Below, one piece after another: positions 24,707 through 35,361 of a stretch of DNA of 64,000 nt (within the stretch, counting starts at the first letter, position 1; each line of letters starts with the position of its first letter). The notes under the pieces were generated by a model, which saw only the letters and a list, made by a program, of their open reading frames with translations, was not told where the DNA came from and did no database searches. A program made the translations under genes and the position numbers. Location: positions 42,245 to 106,244 of the forward strand of contig JABYQU010000077.1 in the NCBI GenBank assembly GCA_022264855.1. The letters run 5' to 3'. The DNA is from Lenzites betulinus. Its lineage: Eukaryota > Basidiomycota > Agaricomycetes > Polyporales > Polyporaceae.

Positions 24707-25820
24707 ATGTGCAGGTGGTTTGCGTACCTCTCGGCGACCGAGCCGTGCCTGCTCGAGGACGTCCTCATCCTCCCCGACCACGCCATCGCGAAGCAGGTGC
24801 ACGACCGCTTCCTGCCCTACCTTTTCCACTTCGAGCCCGACGCAGACCGCACCGCGACCAAGCAGGAGATGAGCCTCCGCAACAGCCCGTACAACCTCGA
24901 CGGCCTCGGCCTCGTCTGGTGAGTGCCCCCTCTTGGCTCACACAGTGACACGCACGTCGCACACACGGGGGTCTCAGACTCACCGCCCGCCGCACTCCTA
25001 CAGGTACACGACCGCGCGCGCGGAGTTCGGCGAGTGCACGGGCCCGCGCCCGGTGTCGTACAAGATCCTGCGGCAGCCGCAGACGGACCCCGTGTTCCGC
25101 TCGCTGTGCGCGGGGACGGCCGCGCACGCGGTGCTCGCGCACATCCGCGCGGCGAGCGGCGCGAGCGCGATCACGACGTACAACGCGCACCCGTTCGCGT
25201 TCGGGCGCCACGCGTTCATGCACAACGGGGCCGTGGCGCACTTTGCGGCGGTGCGGAGGGCGATGGCGTTGGAGCTGTCGGAGAAGGCGCATGAGTGCGT
25301 GAAGGGCACGACGGACTCGGAGATGTTTGCCGCGTTGTTCTTTACGTATCTTGGGGAGGGAAGGGGGGAGGGCGCGTGGGAGGAGCAGTATGAGCTGGAG
25401 GAGATGAGAAGATGTTTGGAGCGCGCGGTTGGGACGGTGCTGAGGCTGCAGGGGGAGGCGATGGGGAGGGTGGGGAGGGCCGTCGAGCCGTCGAGTCTGA
25501 ACATCGCGATCACGGATGGGGAGCAGCTGCTGGCGATTCGGTTCCGGAACAGCGCGACGGAGCACCCGCCGTCGCTGTACCTATCGACGCGCGCGGGCGT
25601 CGCGCTAAACAGGAAGTTTCCGGGGCACCCGGACAAGGAGGGCGTGGACAATGGGGCGGGAAACGTGAAGACGGAGGAGGAGCACGGGGACCATGTTATC
25701 ATCGCGAGCGAGCCTACGACTTATAGGGAGGAGGACTGGGAGCTCATCCCGAAGAATCAGTGTATTATGGTCGGGCGCGATATGGTGATCAGGCGCGCCC
25801 CGGTAGAGGTATCGTTCTAG
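24707..25820 (+). CDS. DUG3: class II glutamine amidotransferase, DUG3-like
   Basis: Two exons (24707-24918 and 25004-25820) encode 342 residues. The protein begins MCRWFAYLS, placing the N-terminal nucleophile Cys at position 2 as in YafJ/DUG3-type class II amidotransferases. The rest of the fold is visible: SLRNSPYNLDGLGLVWYT, AHIRAAS with TYNAHPFAFGRHAFMHNGAV (the glutaminase core with its Asn-Gly), GTTDSEMFAALFFTYL, LNIAITDGEQLLAIRF and VIIASEP. In yeast DUG3 acts with DUG2 in glutathione breakdown; that role here is by homology. The second exon is strongly GC-rich. The start is fixed because Met must be followed directly by the catalytic Cys. Confidence 0.87.
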
Positions 25821-26083
25821 TTGCGTATACCGCATGTCTCTGTATGCGGGCCTTCCTATAAATATGTTGCTTCATGGCTGCACAAGCATAACATCCCACG
25901 GAGGATGCATTACGGCGTGAACGACCTAACCAGGCCGCCGTATGTACATACTGATATGACAGCAGAGCGAGCGTCCCAAAGGAATGAGTACGATGAGGTA
26001 TACCGAGAGATCAACATGCGAGGTGGCTAAAACAGCCCACCAATATCCACATCCCACCAGCGTCCGTGTGCAGGCAGACGGTG

Positions 26084-27901
26084 CTATGAGTCCGGCGGCG
26101 GCAGCGGCCGCTTCACGTCCCTCCCCGGCGACACCACGCGCAGCACCGTGCTCCCACCCCCACTCCCGCTCCCACTGACACTAGGGCTGCCCATCCCCGA
26201 CCCCGACCCGACCTCCGACGGCGGCAGCGCGACCTGCGCAGGGTCGGGCCCGCCGTCCCACGAGCGGCGGTACGCGGGCGGCAACCGGCCGGACGCAGAG
26301 CGCTGCAGCGCGGCCGCGGGCCCGCCGTCCTCGTGCCGCTCGCCGTCGGTCTCCGCGAGCGAGTGCGTGCTCGCGCCCCAGGGGGATGTTAGCTTCTCGG
26401 TCGCGGCCGGGCTCGTGTAGCCCCGCGGGAGCAAGGCGAACTCTTCGGAGGCGGATTTGCCGCCGCCGTAGCCGAGATCTGTTAAGTTAAGTGAAGTGGT
26501 AAGCGTGAAGCCAGGGGCCGGTGGGTGGCGGTGGGGGGACGTACTGCTGTGCGCGGAGGGGGCGGAGAAGGGGGTGACGACCATCTCTTCTTCGGTTGCG
26601 GGCGTGCTCGAGTCGTTGTACTCCTTGCTCAGGTCGAGCGGCGTGGGGCCCTGGCGGCGGCGACGCCTGCGCAGGAGGAAGAATCCGAGCGCGATGAGGC
26701 CCATGGCGATTAGGCCGCCTCCGACGGCGCCGCCGATGATGGGGCCCATCGCGACTGCTGAGTGTGAGCTCTCGCTGCTCGATTGAGGAGTGGCGGCGCT
26801 TGAGCTTGAGCTCGTGGAGGTGGAGGTGGGAAGGAGGGAGCTGCTGAGGGAGGCGGCTGCGGACGCCTTGAGCGTGGAGTTGCAGTGCGTGAAGGAGTTG
26901 TTGTTCGTGACGGCAAAGTTTTTCGACATTTGCTGCTTCGTATATACACTGGGGGGGGCGATCAGTGCGGGGGAGTAACTGCAGCCTGAAGGGAACTCAC
27001 TAAAACCTATAACGCCGTGGTTAGCAGATGTTGGCACACCGAATAATATGGTTCTTACCAGTCACCGTTGACCCAGAACAACGAATAAAGATTATCGTCT
27101 AACTTGATCGCTTTATTGCACACCGCGGTCTGGATGTCGGTCGGCAGCCTGGAACTCGAGTCAGACGTGCACAAAGAGCGGATAAACAATATAATCACGT
27201 CTGGTTCAATGGCTTCCCGCATGTCCTTGAGTATATCCCGTATGCGCCCGCCCCTGCAATATTGCTGTCAGCTCTTGTAAACGTTGGAAGAAAATATAAA
27301 GACAGACCGGCGTCGATGCCGCTATCCGAGCCGCCAGGCGTGAGGTCGTATTGACAGCTGGAGGGAGACACACACGTTAGTGTAGCTCGCAGGGATCCGA
27401 TGCGATGCACTTACTTCATGCATAGCATGCTCAGCGCCCAGGATATAGAGTTGCAACAACAGGTGGCTGCGCAGGGGTCAGAAACACATTGGCAAATAGC
27501 CTCTGGGGAATAAAGCACATACAGAGTTGGTCGGAGCAGGTATCCCCGGGTGTGTCAGTGTTCATTTGGGGGACCAGGTCTAGATGCAGCACGGGATGGT
27601 CAACGAACATGGCCAGCAGCGTGGATACGTTTTGGCTACTCACAATCGGGGTTGCATATCTGCCTGAGCTTCTGGTATGTGGCACCTACGTGCCACCGCC
27701 GATGTCTGATGAGGAGACGCGTTCACGCGTTACTACAAGCGAGGAGAGCTCACATGGTGTCTCTCCGACTACGTCTGTGTACCAGTCCAGCTGAGTACTC
27801 GCGCATGTCGTGTTTCCTGCAGCCCTAGTAGCACCCGCCACGCCACGCGAGAGAGAGGACCAGAGGATAGAACACACGGCAAAGCCGGAGATCCAACGCA
27901 T
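26084..27901 (-). CDS. CCCN-family single-pass membrane protein, copy C
   Basis: Nine exons on the minus strand: 27901-27754, 27685-27644, 27579-27523, 27466-27415, 27357-27308, 27253-27199, 27148-27059, 26948-26545 and 26478-26084. They join in phase to about 430 residues. They encode a signal peptide, QLDWYTDVVGETPC, ATYQKLRQICNPD, YLVPQMNTDTPGDTCSDQL, TCCCNSISWALSMLCMN, a Gly-rich link, LPTDIQTAVCNKAIKLDDNL, VYTKQQMSKNFAV and FTHCNST. A Ser/Thr stalk, a membrane helix (GPIIGGAVGGGLIAMGLIAL) followed by an Arg run, and a Gly/Ser/Pro-rich cytoplasmic tail complete it. This is the intact reference copy of the family in the window. The last intron (66 bases) has no stop and keeps the frame, so it could be retained. 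Function unknown; the paired cysteines suggest a disulphide-bonded surface domain. Confidence 0.8.
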
Positions 27902-29640
27902 CGGTCGAGAGAGCAGTAGTGTAGATTAGACTGTGAGCCAGTAGCGTACGCAGGACGATGAGGCGCGTCGTGGAAGTGGGGGTACGAAAGCGAAGTTCAA
28001 CAGTCTCGGTCCCGCTCGACGGCCACGATGCTGACTGCGCGGAGTTAGCGCAAGACGGAGACTGAGGTGACCTTGTATCTCGGGCGTGTTCTTGGCGACG
28101 GAGAGTAGAGTGGGGTCGTCGAGCTCTCAGATCTCAGCTCGCGCTCCGGTCAACGAGAGCTGTGTGTGTGTCTGTGCGGTGAGCTGAGCGGCGTAATGAG
28201 ATGGCAGGGTGAGGTAAGAGCGCGTGCTGCGTACACCCCTCAGACATTGGGCTCTGGTGTATTGCCGCGTGGGTGGGGGTGCGCATGAATTTTCCCATTT
28301 GCGCGCAAGACCCGCCGCGGCCCCATCATCGATCATCCTCTCGCGTCGGCAGGGGCCCTTGCCAGTTCGATCACCTCTTTGACAGATCTCGATCGCCCTC
28401 TCGACACTCCCGGTTCGCCAGCGTAGAGTGCATTGGGTGGGGTCGCTGGTGCCGGTGCTACACGGGCTGGTCGCGCAACGCGTTGGATTCTGGATAGAGG
28501 TATTGACGCGAAGAAGGAACGCCAACGAAAAATGCGACGAAGTGGTCAGTAAAGTTTGTGTTATATTGCGGTACCGGCCCATCGGTGGTGTGAGAATGTG
28601 GCGGTGCAGCATCCCCGCCTCCATCGGAGGAATCGATGCTCGCCAAGGCCTTCAGCAAGGACTTGGAGAGCGCATCGTGATATACCTCCTGTAGCAAGAG
28701 GGAGGAGTGCAGTGAGAATTCACTGCGACTTGTAGATGCAAAAGAATCAAAACCGCCACTAAGGGGCGACTACACCTTTCACGGCGCCGGCTAGCATAAT
28801 TGCGCCGACGTATGAGGAGCTCCAGACGCTAGCGTGTCGACTCCTTGACTACTGAGGGTATACGAAACGCGCATCCGGCAACGCAAATAACACCCGGGAG
28901 AGTCAAATGTCGGCTCCGTTCTGCGCAAGCCCGTCGCGAGAGCGTGTTCGTAGTCAAAGTTTACGGTCAATCAGCGGCAATGCTAGTCCAGAAACGGCCG
29001 ATGAGCAGACGTACGACATCCTAAAATATAGGTAGTGACTGACTGATATATCACTTACATATTTAAATAAGCCTGGAGGTCGGCCAGTGCTAGCGTAGTA
29101 GCATATTGATCATTAGAGGCGACTGCAAAGCGTATGCGTTGCAAACATGGCACTGGCAGTATTGCTGTGCTTGGCGATGGGCTGAGAAAGACTCTGAGAG
29201 CATCTTGTGGAGGCTGGGACAGCTTGCAGTGTGTTTCAGTCGTCACATAGACACCAGCTTCGGTACAGGAGCATTGGAGTGAGCCAGACATACCCGAGCG
29301 AAGTAAGAACCTTAAGATGGCCGTTCGGCAAGCGCCGGGCTGCAGGCGACAGACGCCCATCGGCATCCTGCGTGGTCTCGTACACCCGCGACAGAACCAA
29401 GTGAGCCTGCACCCTTCTCCCATTCACTCCGTCCAAGTGTGTTCATTCGCAGTCCCGTTCTATAGTAGATCGGTCTTGCTGAGTCAATTGCGCTCATGCC
29501 ATCCTTCTACTTCGTCCGCTCACCGGCATGACCCCCGGTCGGGGCATGTCATCATGAACGTAACACGTCGGACTGCCCTCACTTATAAGCCGCGTTCTTC
29601 GCATTATCTACGTTCGCCCCCGCACTGCTCTCCCTCAAGC
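27902..29640. other. 1.7 kb intergenic, no gene seen
   Basis: Divergent region between the minus-strand membrane protein and epoxide hydrolase 1. The part next to 27902 looks like a CT-rich 5' leader on the minus strand. Frames at 28127-28697 show no motifs. Confidence 0.45.
29583..29589 (+). promoter_or_regulatory. TATA-like element of epoxide hydrolase 1
   Basis: TTATAAG lies 52-58 bases before the ATG at 29641, a usual distance for a fungal TATA element. A matching TATAAAA precedes the paralogue. Confidence 0.45.
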
Positions 29641-31257
29641 ATGTCTAACTCCACGGAACAACCGTTTGTGCTCGCTGTGCCCGACGATGACCTCGCCCTT
29701 CTTCGCAAGAAGCTTGATCTTGTGCGTTTCCCGGATGAGCTCGACGACGCGGCTTGGAGCTATGGCGTGCCCCTCGCGGATATGAAGCGTCTTGTTTCTC
29801 ACTGGGTCAACGGATATGACTGGCGCAAATCGGAGGCAGAGATCAACAAGCTGCCCATGTTCACGCGCGACATCGACGTACATGGGTTTGGCACACTCAA
29901 CATCCATTATGTCCACCAGAAGAGCGAGGTCAAGAATGCCATCCCCCTACTTTTCTCCCACGGATGTTTGTAGCGTTGTCCGTCTTCCATGTATCATTGA
30001 CAAATAGCTTTTGCAGGGCCGGGTGATTTTCTTGAAGCCCGGAAGATGCTCCCGCTTTTGACGGAGAAGTCTCCGGATCACCCCAGCTTTCATGTTGTCG
30101 CTCTCAGCTTGCCCGGCTTCGGGTTCTCTGAAGCACCGAAGAAGCCGGGTTTTGCGGGTCGTCAGTATGCTGAGGTCCGTCATGACAAATTGAAATTACA
30201 ACAGGTAACGCGGAAGTCTTACTCGTCAGACAGGTCTTCAACAAGCTCATGTTATCCTTGGGGTACAACGAGTACGGTGCGTCTGTCGTTGATTTTTGGC
30301 GTAGATTAGTGCTCACCACTCAAAGCCAGTCTACCAGGGTGGAGACTGGGGTTATATAGTAAGCAAGCAGAAGCACCCGAGCGTCCCGCCGAGATACTAA
30401 GCTGATCTCACAACGATAGCTCGGCCTCCACGCTGTGACCCATTACGGACATAAGCATATCAAGGCGTGGCATACCAACGTACCTTCGTATGTATTTCAT
30501 TTGTCATATTCCGCAAGCGAACCTTGACTGACACGGGTACCAGCGTCGGGCCGCCGAAGCTTCTTTCAAATCCGTTGGTTTGGCTGAGCTCTTGGCTCTC
30601 CAGCTCCAACAATTCATCTCAGGCAAAACACGGGAACGCGAGAAATTGGCGAACAAAGGGGATGGGCTATTTCATGGAGCAAGCCACGCAGCCCCAGACC
30701 ATAGGGTACAGCCTGACGGATTCGCCGGTCGGACTGCTTGCGTGGATCTACGAGAAGCTGGTAACTTGGACGGATGGATATCCGTGGACCGATGATGAAG
30801 GTACGGGCTGCATATATCTGCCTTTCGACATGCTGATAAGTTGTTTGTGTGTCAGTTCTCGAGTGGATCTCCATATACTGGTTCTCACGTTCCTGTCCTG
30901 CGGCGGCAGGAAGGATCTATTACGAGTTGACGGGCCAGAACACGCATGATACGAAGGCGGGCACTAAGTGGATGTCAGTTCCGCTCGGCGTGTCTTACTT
31001 CCCCGGCGAGATCATCCCGACCATCAAGGCGTACGCCCCTTAGTCATTTAATATCCCAGTCACGCTCGTAAAATTAACGCGCCCTCCACAGATGGTCGAG
31101 CATGATCGGTAACATCGTGTTCGAATCTGAGCACGACAAGGGCGGACACTTCGCCGCGTTCGAGCAGCCGGAGAAGCTTGCGGGAGACTTGTGGAAGATG
31201 TACGGCAAGGGCGGACCCGCGCATGGCGTTGTTTTCGGGAAGAATGGATATGATTGA
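29641..31257 (+). CDS. epoxide hydrolase 1 (microsomal EPHX1 type)
   Basis: Eight exons (29641-29965, 30017-30174, 30234-30276, 30330-30358, 30420-30487, 30544-30800, 30856-31030, 31092-31257) give 406 residues. It has the N-terminal EHN domain (about 5-100; LRKKLDLVRFPDEL, WRKSEAEINKLPMF) and the alpha/beta hydrolase core. The oxyanion motif HGWPGDF starts at 107, PGFGFSEAP follows, and the nucleophile Asp181 sits in GGDWGY. Glu345 in YFPGE and His371 in GGHFAAFEQPE complete the triad in the pattern of mammalian microsomal epoxide hydrolase (Glu404, His431). These enzymes open epoxides to diols, often during breakdown of xenobiotics or lignin-derived compounds. No N-terminal membrane anchor is visible, so it is probably soluble. 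A paralogue lies 4 kb downstream. Confidence 0.88.
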
Positions 31258-31802
31258 GAGTCTGTTGGTAAGTACGTATATCATTGGCTACGTGGTATAT
31301 CTTGCGTCTTACATCCCCAGTATGGTCAATAAAAGCATCAGCGGGCTTCACGCTGTACAGTCACAGTATGCTGATGTCTATACACTCACTATGCCCCCTT
31401 CAATGTCGTACTCGGAGAGCGACAGCTTTCGGGATTCCCAATTTTGTTTTGTTACTGCTTGCAACGCAAGGGTACTGATGTAGAGGTGCGTTGATAGCCC
31501 AAGTATATATTATTCACCGTACATCTTTCAGTGTCGACGCGGTCACATTTATAATTGCGACTGGACGTACCGAAGAGCAGCCATTCGAGCAGTCCAGACC
31601 TCGTCAGCCCGGCCGTGAGTACCTACCTATTCGGTTATCCGCTCGTCAGCCCCGCGTCAGCCCGCCCATATATTCCTGCCCCCGCCGCTATCCCCTCTCC
31701 CTCACCTTTCTTTCCATCCATCACTACACTACTGCTGCGCAGTACATCGAACTTCACACACTCTTCTACTTCTACACTTCTTCACTTCTCCACTCCATCA
31801 CT
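31258..31802. other. intergenic between epoxide hydrolase 1 and acidic gene
   Basis: No gene. The last about 130 bases are C/T-rich (31670-31800), typical of a basidiomycete 5' leader before the ATG at 31803. Confidence 0.5.
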
Positions 31803-33491
31803 ATGTCTTCTTTCAACACCTCCACCGCCTACGTCTACACCTTCGATGCCGCCACGGGCGCGCTCGCTGCCGAGCTCATGCGTGTTCCTGGGGGACAGTA
31901 TGCGGCTCGCGCCCCCTCCATGGGCTTCACCCACAACCGTGTTCTCCCTACGCTGGGGAAGGACACGGAGGGGCTCATCGAGGAGGTGCTCATCAGGCGC
32001 GGCGAGGTCGTCTACTTCGTCGAGCGGAAGGCGGACGGGGATGTCGGGAGCGATGGGAGCGAATGCGCGAATGAGAACGGGGGCGCGGCGACACGGGGCG
32101 AGTCGGGGAGGTCGCGCGCGGTGCGGCGGGCGATGCGGGAGGTGCGCGAGGTCGAGTTGATGGCGCGCAGGCTGGAGGCGGCGATGATGGAGGACGATGG
32201 GGACTCCGAGGGGGGCGTGGACGCGGGCATGTGGGCGGCCGGGGAGGTTGACAGCGAGGATGAGGACGACGAGGACGTGGAGGACAGTGATGACGAGGAC
32301 GAGAGCCTGTGGGGCGGGTACGACGACGAGAGCGACGTGGAAGAGAGCGGGAGCGACGGGGATGTCGAGGAGAATGACGAGGATGACGAGGTGGTGTTCG
32401 GTTTGGTGGGGATGCGGGTGGACGAGTCGTGCGTGGTAAAGGGGAATTGGGAGGTCGCGCTCTTCGGCAAGGACGAAGACGAGGCCGACCGCATGGACGT
32501 CGACGGGATTCAGGGCGTGCGCGCGGAGACGACGGCCGCGAGTACGCCTTGGTCTTTCGAGGACAGTGGCCGACCTGTCGAAGAGTGGACCCGCCCGGAG
32601 GACTGGGACCGACCGATCTGCACGATGCCTAGCGCCGACTTCGGTCTGATGGGATTCAGGCCGGAGCCGGTGGGGACCTACGAGGATGCTGGAGCCGACC
32701 TTGGACCTGGAGCCGACCGCGGACGTGGATGGACCGACGAGGACGTTGGAGCCGACCTTGGACACAGCGCCGACCTTGGATGGACCGACGTGCCGAGGAC
32801 CGGGACCAGAGCCGAGGCCGTGGACGTTGCTAGCCGGAGGACCAGGACCGACGTCAGGTCGATAGTGCCGACCCCCAGGAGGACGACGGAGCCTGCGCCG
32901 AGAGTTAACTTGGTTCAGGTATCTGTTGCTGCGAAGGCTAATTTGACAGGACCGACCCCAGAGGATGCGCCGAGGACCAGGACAACCGACGTGGACGCCA
33001 GCAGGGGGAGAAAGCGCAAGACCGATGATGAGGATGTTGACACAGATGCCAGCAAGGTTCCGGAGGTTCAAGACGCGCTCGCCAGGACTCGGACGCTAGC
33101 GGGGCTGAAGTTCAAGAAGATGAAGACGTGCCATGCGATGTTGACGACCGGGAAGAAGAGGGTGATGAGTGTGGTGGCGAGTGCGGTGGCGGTAGTGACG
33201 GGGTCGACGACGGCGGCCAGGAGCGGGAGGACGATCCAGCGGCGTTTCGACGGCGAACAGGAGCTCCCCTCTCGGCAGGACGACCTCGCTGGACGGAAGC
33301 GGAAGACCGACGACAAGGAAGACGGCGAGCTCTCGGATAGCGGCGTTCCAGTGGCGAAGCGACCCAGGGTGATGCAAGCCCCGAGGACCTCCGGCCATGG
33401 GACTGGGGAACGGGGGGCGCAGCGGCGGTGGCTCGACGGTCGAAGGACGGCGACGACGGCTCAGCGGAGGTCTCATTGGCAGATGGTTTAG
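31803..33491 (+). CDS. acidic low-complexity protein with two NLS-like repeats
   Basis: Single open exon of 562 residues from ATG 31803, which follows a pyrimidine-rich leader; the frame is open further upstream but that part is leader-like. The N-terminal about 90 residues look folded (AYVYTFDAATGALAAELMRV, LIRRGEVVYFVERK). Then come a long Asp/Glu/Ser tract (DSEDEDDEDVEDSDDEDES), a segment with imperfect GADLG repeats, and a basic C-terminal half. RKRKTDDEDVD and RKRKTDDKEDGEL are a repeated pair of probable nuclear localisation signals. No domain recognised. It lies between two epoxide hydrolase paralogues on the same strand, with no visible functional link. Nuclear location is inferred. 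Confidence 0.55.
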   Translation: MSSFNTSTAYVYTFDAATGALAAELMRVPGGQYAARAPSMGFTHNRVLPTLGKDTEGLIEEVLIRRGEVVYFVERKADGDVGSDGSECANENGGAATRGESGRSRAVRRAMREVREVELMARRLEAAMMEDDGDSEGGVDAGMWAAGEVDSEDEDDEDVEDSDDEDESLWGGYDDESDVEESGSDGDVEENDEDDEVVFGLVGMRVDESCVVKGNWEVALFGKDEDEADRMDVDGIQGVRAETTAASTPWSFEDSGRPVEEWTRPEDWDRPICTMPSADFGLMGFRPEPVGTYEDAGADLGPGADRGRGWTDEDVGADLGHSADLGWTDVPRTGTRAEAVDVASRRTRTDVRSIVPTPRRTTEPAPRVNLVQVSVAAKANLTGPTPEDAPRTRTTDVDASRGRKRKTDDEDVDTDASKVPEVQDALARTRTLAGLKFKKMKTCHAMLTTGKKRVMSVVASAVAVVTGSTTAARSGRTIQRRFDGEQELPSRQDDLAGRKRKTDDKEDGELSDSGVPVAKRPRVMQAPRTSGHGTGERGAQRRWLDGRRTATTAQRRSHWQMV

Positions 33492-33539
33492 ATTCGCGGT
33501 TGACGGCTGTGGCTTTCTTTGGGGATTCGTTTCGAGTGT

Positions 33540-33885
33540 GGTTGTGTGTCCGTGTCCGTTCTCGTGCTCGGGCTCCTGTTCGTGTTCATTTTCCTTCGTG
33601 CTCATTTCCCTCTCCGTGCTCGTATTCCTGTTTCGTTCCGGTTCGCATTCCTGTTTGTGTTCCTGTTCGTGTTCTTGTTCTTGTTCCTGTTCCTATTCTT
33701 GCTCGTATTATTGCTCGTGTTCTTGCTCGTATTCTTGCTCGTGTTCTTGCTCGTGTTCTTGCTCTTGTTCTGGCTCGTGTCCGTGCTCGTGTTCGTATTA
33801 TGTTCGTGTTCGTGTTCGTGTTCGCGTTCGTGCCTGTGTTCCTGTTCCTGTTCTTGTCCGTGCTTGTGTTCGCGTCGTATTGCCT
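33540..33885 (+). repeat. hexamer-like TTC/GTG tandem repeat
   Basis: About 350 bases made of variants of TTCGTG, TTCTTG and CTCGTG in a period-6 pattern, starting just past the stop of the acidic gene. The three forward frames read as alternating Cys-Ser, Phe-Leu/Val and Arg-Val stretches, which come from the repeat and are not evidence of coding. Confidence 0.85.
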
Positions 33886-33931
33886 CTGATGTAGCAGACG
33901 CTGGTCGTTCTACTCATCATCACAGCTTGTC

Positions 33932-34389
33932 ATGGTCGGTCTATCCCCGAAAGCGTTCCAGACGTTTGGTGAGTTGACCCAACCATATTCACGTCATGCT
34001 CTGCGCTAAACACCCCCTTCCGGTCCTTTTCTAGGACATGGGCCGGCATGGAAGAATACGGGCCTTGAGATTCTCGCAGCTGCGTCTATAGCTAACGTGA
34101 GTGATAATACTACGTTACATATCTGACTGCGCTAACCTGACGAATCAACATAGGCGTCTTCTTTGCCGACACGATCCGCATAGCTCACTCTACATCCGGG
34201 CGGTTCATCGGCGCGCGACGGAGAAGGTGTTCATACATCCTTCCAGGTCAGTGTTTCTCGTACACCTTCGCTACTCCACACTGATGCCGATTACCTAGGC
34301 CGACTTCCGTTGGATTCAAGATTCCGGTTTCAAGATCTTCGAGGGGTTTCTGTGGTTAAGGGTTAGTCGGGTTAGAGTTCGAAGATGGT
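33932..34389 (+). other. possible small multi-exon gene or remnant
   Basis: Two short exons join in phase (33932-33968 and 34035-34096) to read MVGLSPKAFQTFG then HGPAWKNTGLEILAAASIAN, with good GT and AG sites. A third segment near 34154 (FFADTIRIAHSTSGRFIG) looks protein-like but is out of phase with the preceding donor; the in-phase reading stops after nine codons. A further segment before 34389 (ADFRWIQDSGFKIFEGFLW) is also protein-like. No family recognised. It may be a decayed gene. Confidence 0.3.
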
Positions 34390-35361
34390 AAGCACACACT
34401 GCGATCTATACGATGGCGATCCCCCACTGACTCTCGCCTTGCCGAGCAGGTGTCGTGTTCTTTTCTCGTATCGTCCTCTCAGTGACTGGCATTTCTCTCT
34501 TTCGCATCATTCATTCGCCTCCGTCCATGCTTGTTTCATCGCTTTCGTATCGTCTTCCTGTCGCCGTACACTCCTCATATTCCTAGTTTCAACACTTGTT
34601 CGCGTCAATCACCTGTCTCTTAGCCCTACTCTTGTTACATCGCATCCGCATCGTTTTTGTCGTCTTGTACTCAGCAAATCATAATCGTCATCTCGCCCGC
34701 GTCGCTCCTTTCAACATTGCGCGGCTCTACGCGGCCGGACAAAGACGGCAATCATCCCTGGCAGTGCTGGACTATATTTTCGTTAATGACTTGAAAAACA
34801 CATCAGGTGGAATGAATGGAGGAGCTGAGCCTGAGGCGACGGGAGGCAAGACGCTTTGCGCGCATGGACATAGTGGATATAAGTATATGTCTTCCGCCTC
34901 AAGTGCAGCTAAGTACGAGTAAGTGCTAGCGGCGCTACGCGCTAAGTACTAAGTCCGGGATCTGCCGCCGGCTGCAGCTGCGTCCGGGTAAGGTGGTCAC
35001 CAACCCGATGTTTTCGGATAGAGGACTATTGGTGTAAGTCCGACGCAGTCGATGGTCAATTCTTGACCAAAACCCTCTTGTTCACCTCAGGCGCTATTAG
35101 TATCTGACTCAACGTTGTACACACATTGCGATCCTATGCACGCAGCAGCATCAATACTGGAGTTTCAACCCCCTGGTTCTCACCTCAGGCTGCTGACTCA
35201 GAGCTAGCATTCAAACGTTCAAATTCTAAGTCGTGAGAAGGCTATCCGGTACCGGTCACGAAGGCCGCAGTTCTGGATCATGACCCCGGATTATAAAACC
35301 ATATGGCAGCTCGCGTACCCTGTAGCCTTCTTCTTCGTACCATCAGGACGTGACGCATACC
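34390..35361. other. intergenic upstream of epoxide hydrolase 2
   Basis: Nearly 1 kb without a supportable frame. Confidence 0.5.
35292..35298 (+). promoter_or_regulatory. TATA box of epoxide hydrolase 2
   Basis: TATAAAA lies 64-70 bases before the ATG at 35362 and is a clear canonical match. Confidence 0.6.

Noticed and set aside
33397..33977. Overlapping frames coding Cys-Ser or Phe-Leu/Val repeats
   Set aside because: They result from the period-6 DNA repeat in each phase, not from a conserved protein.
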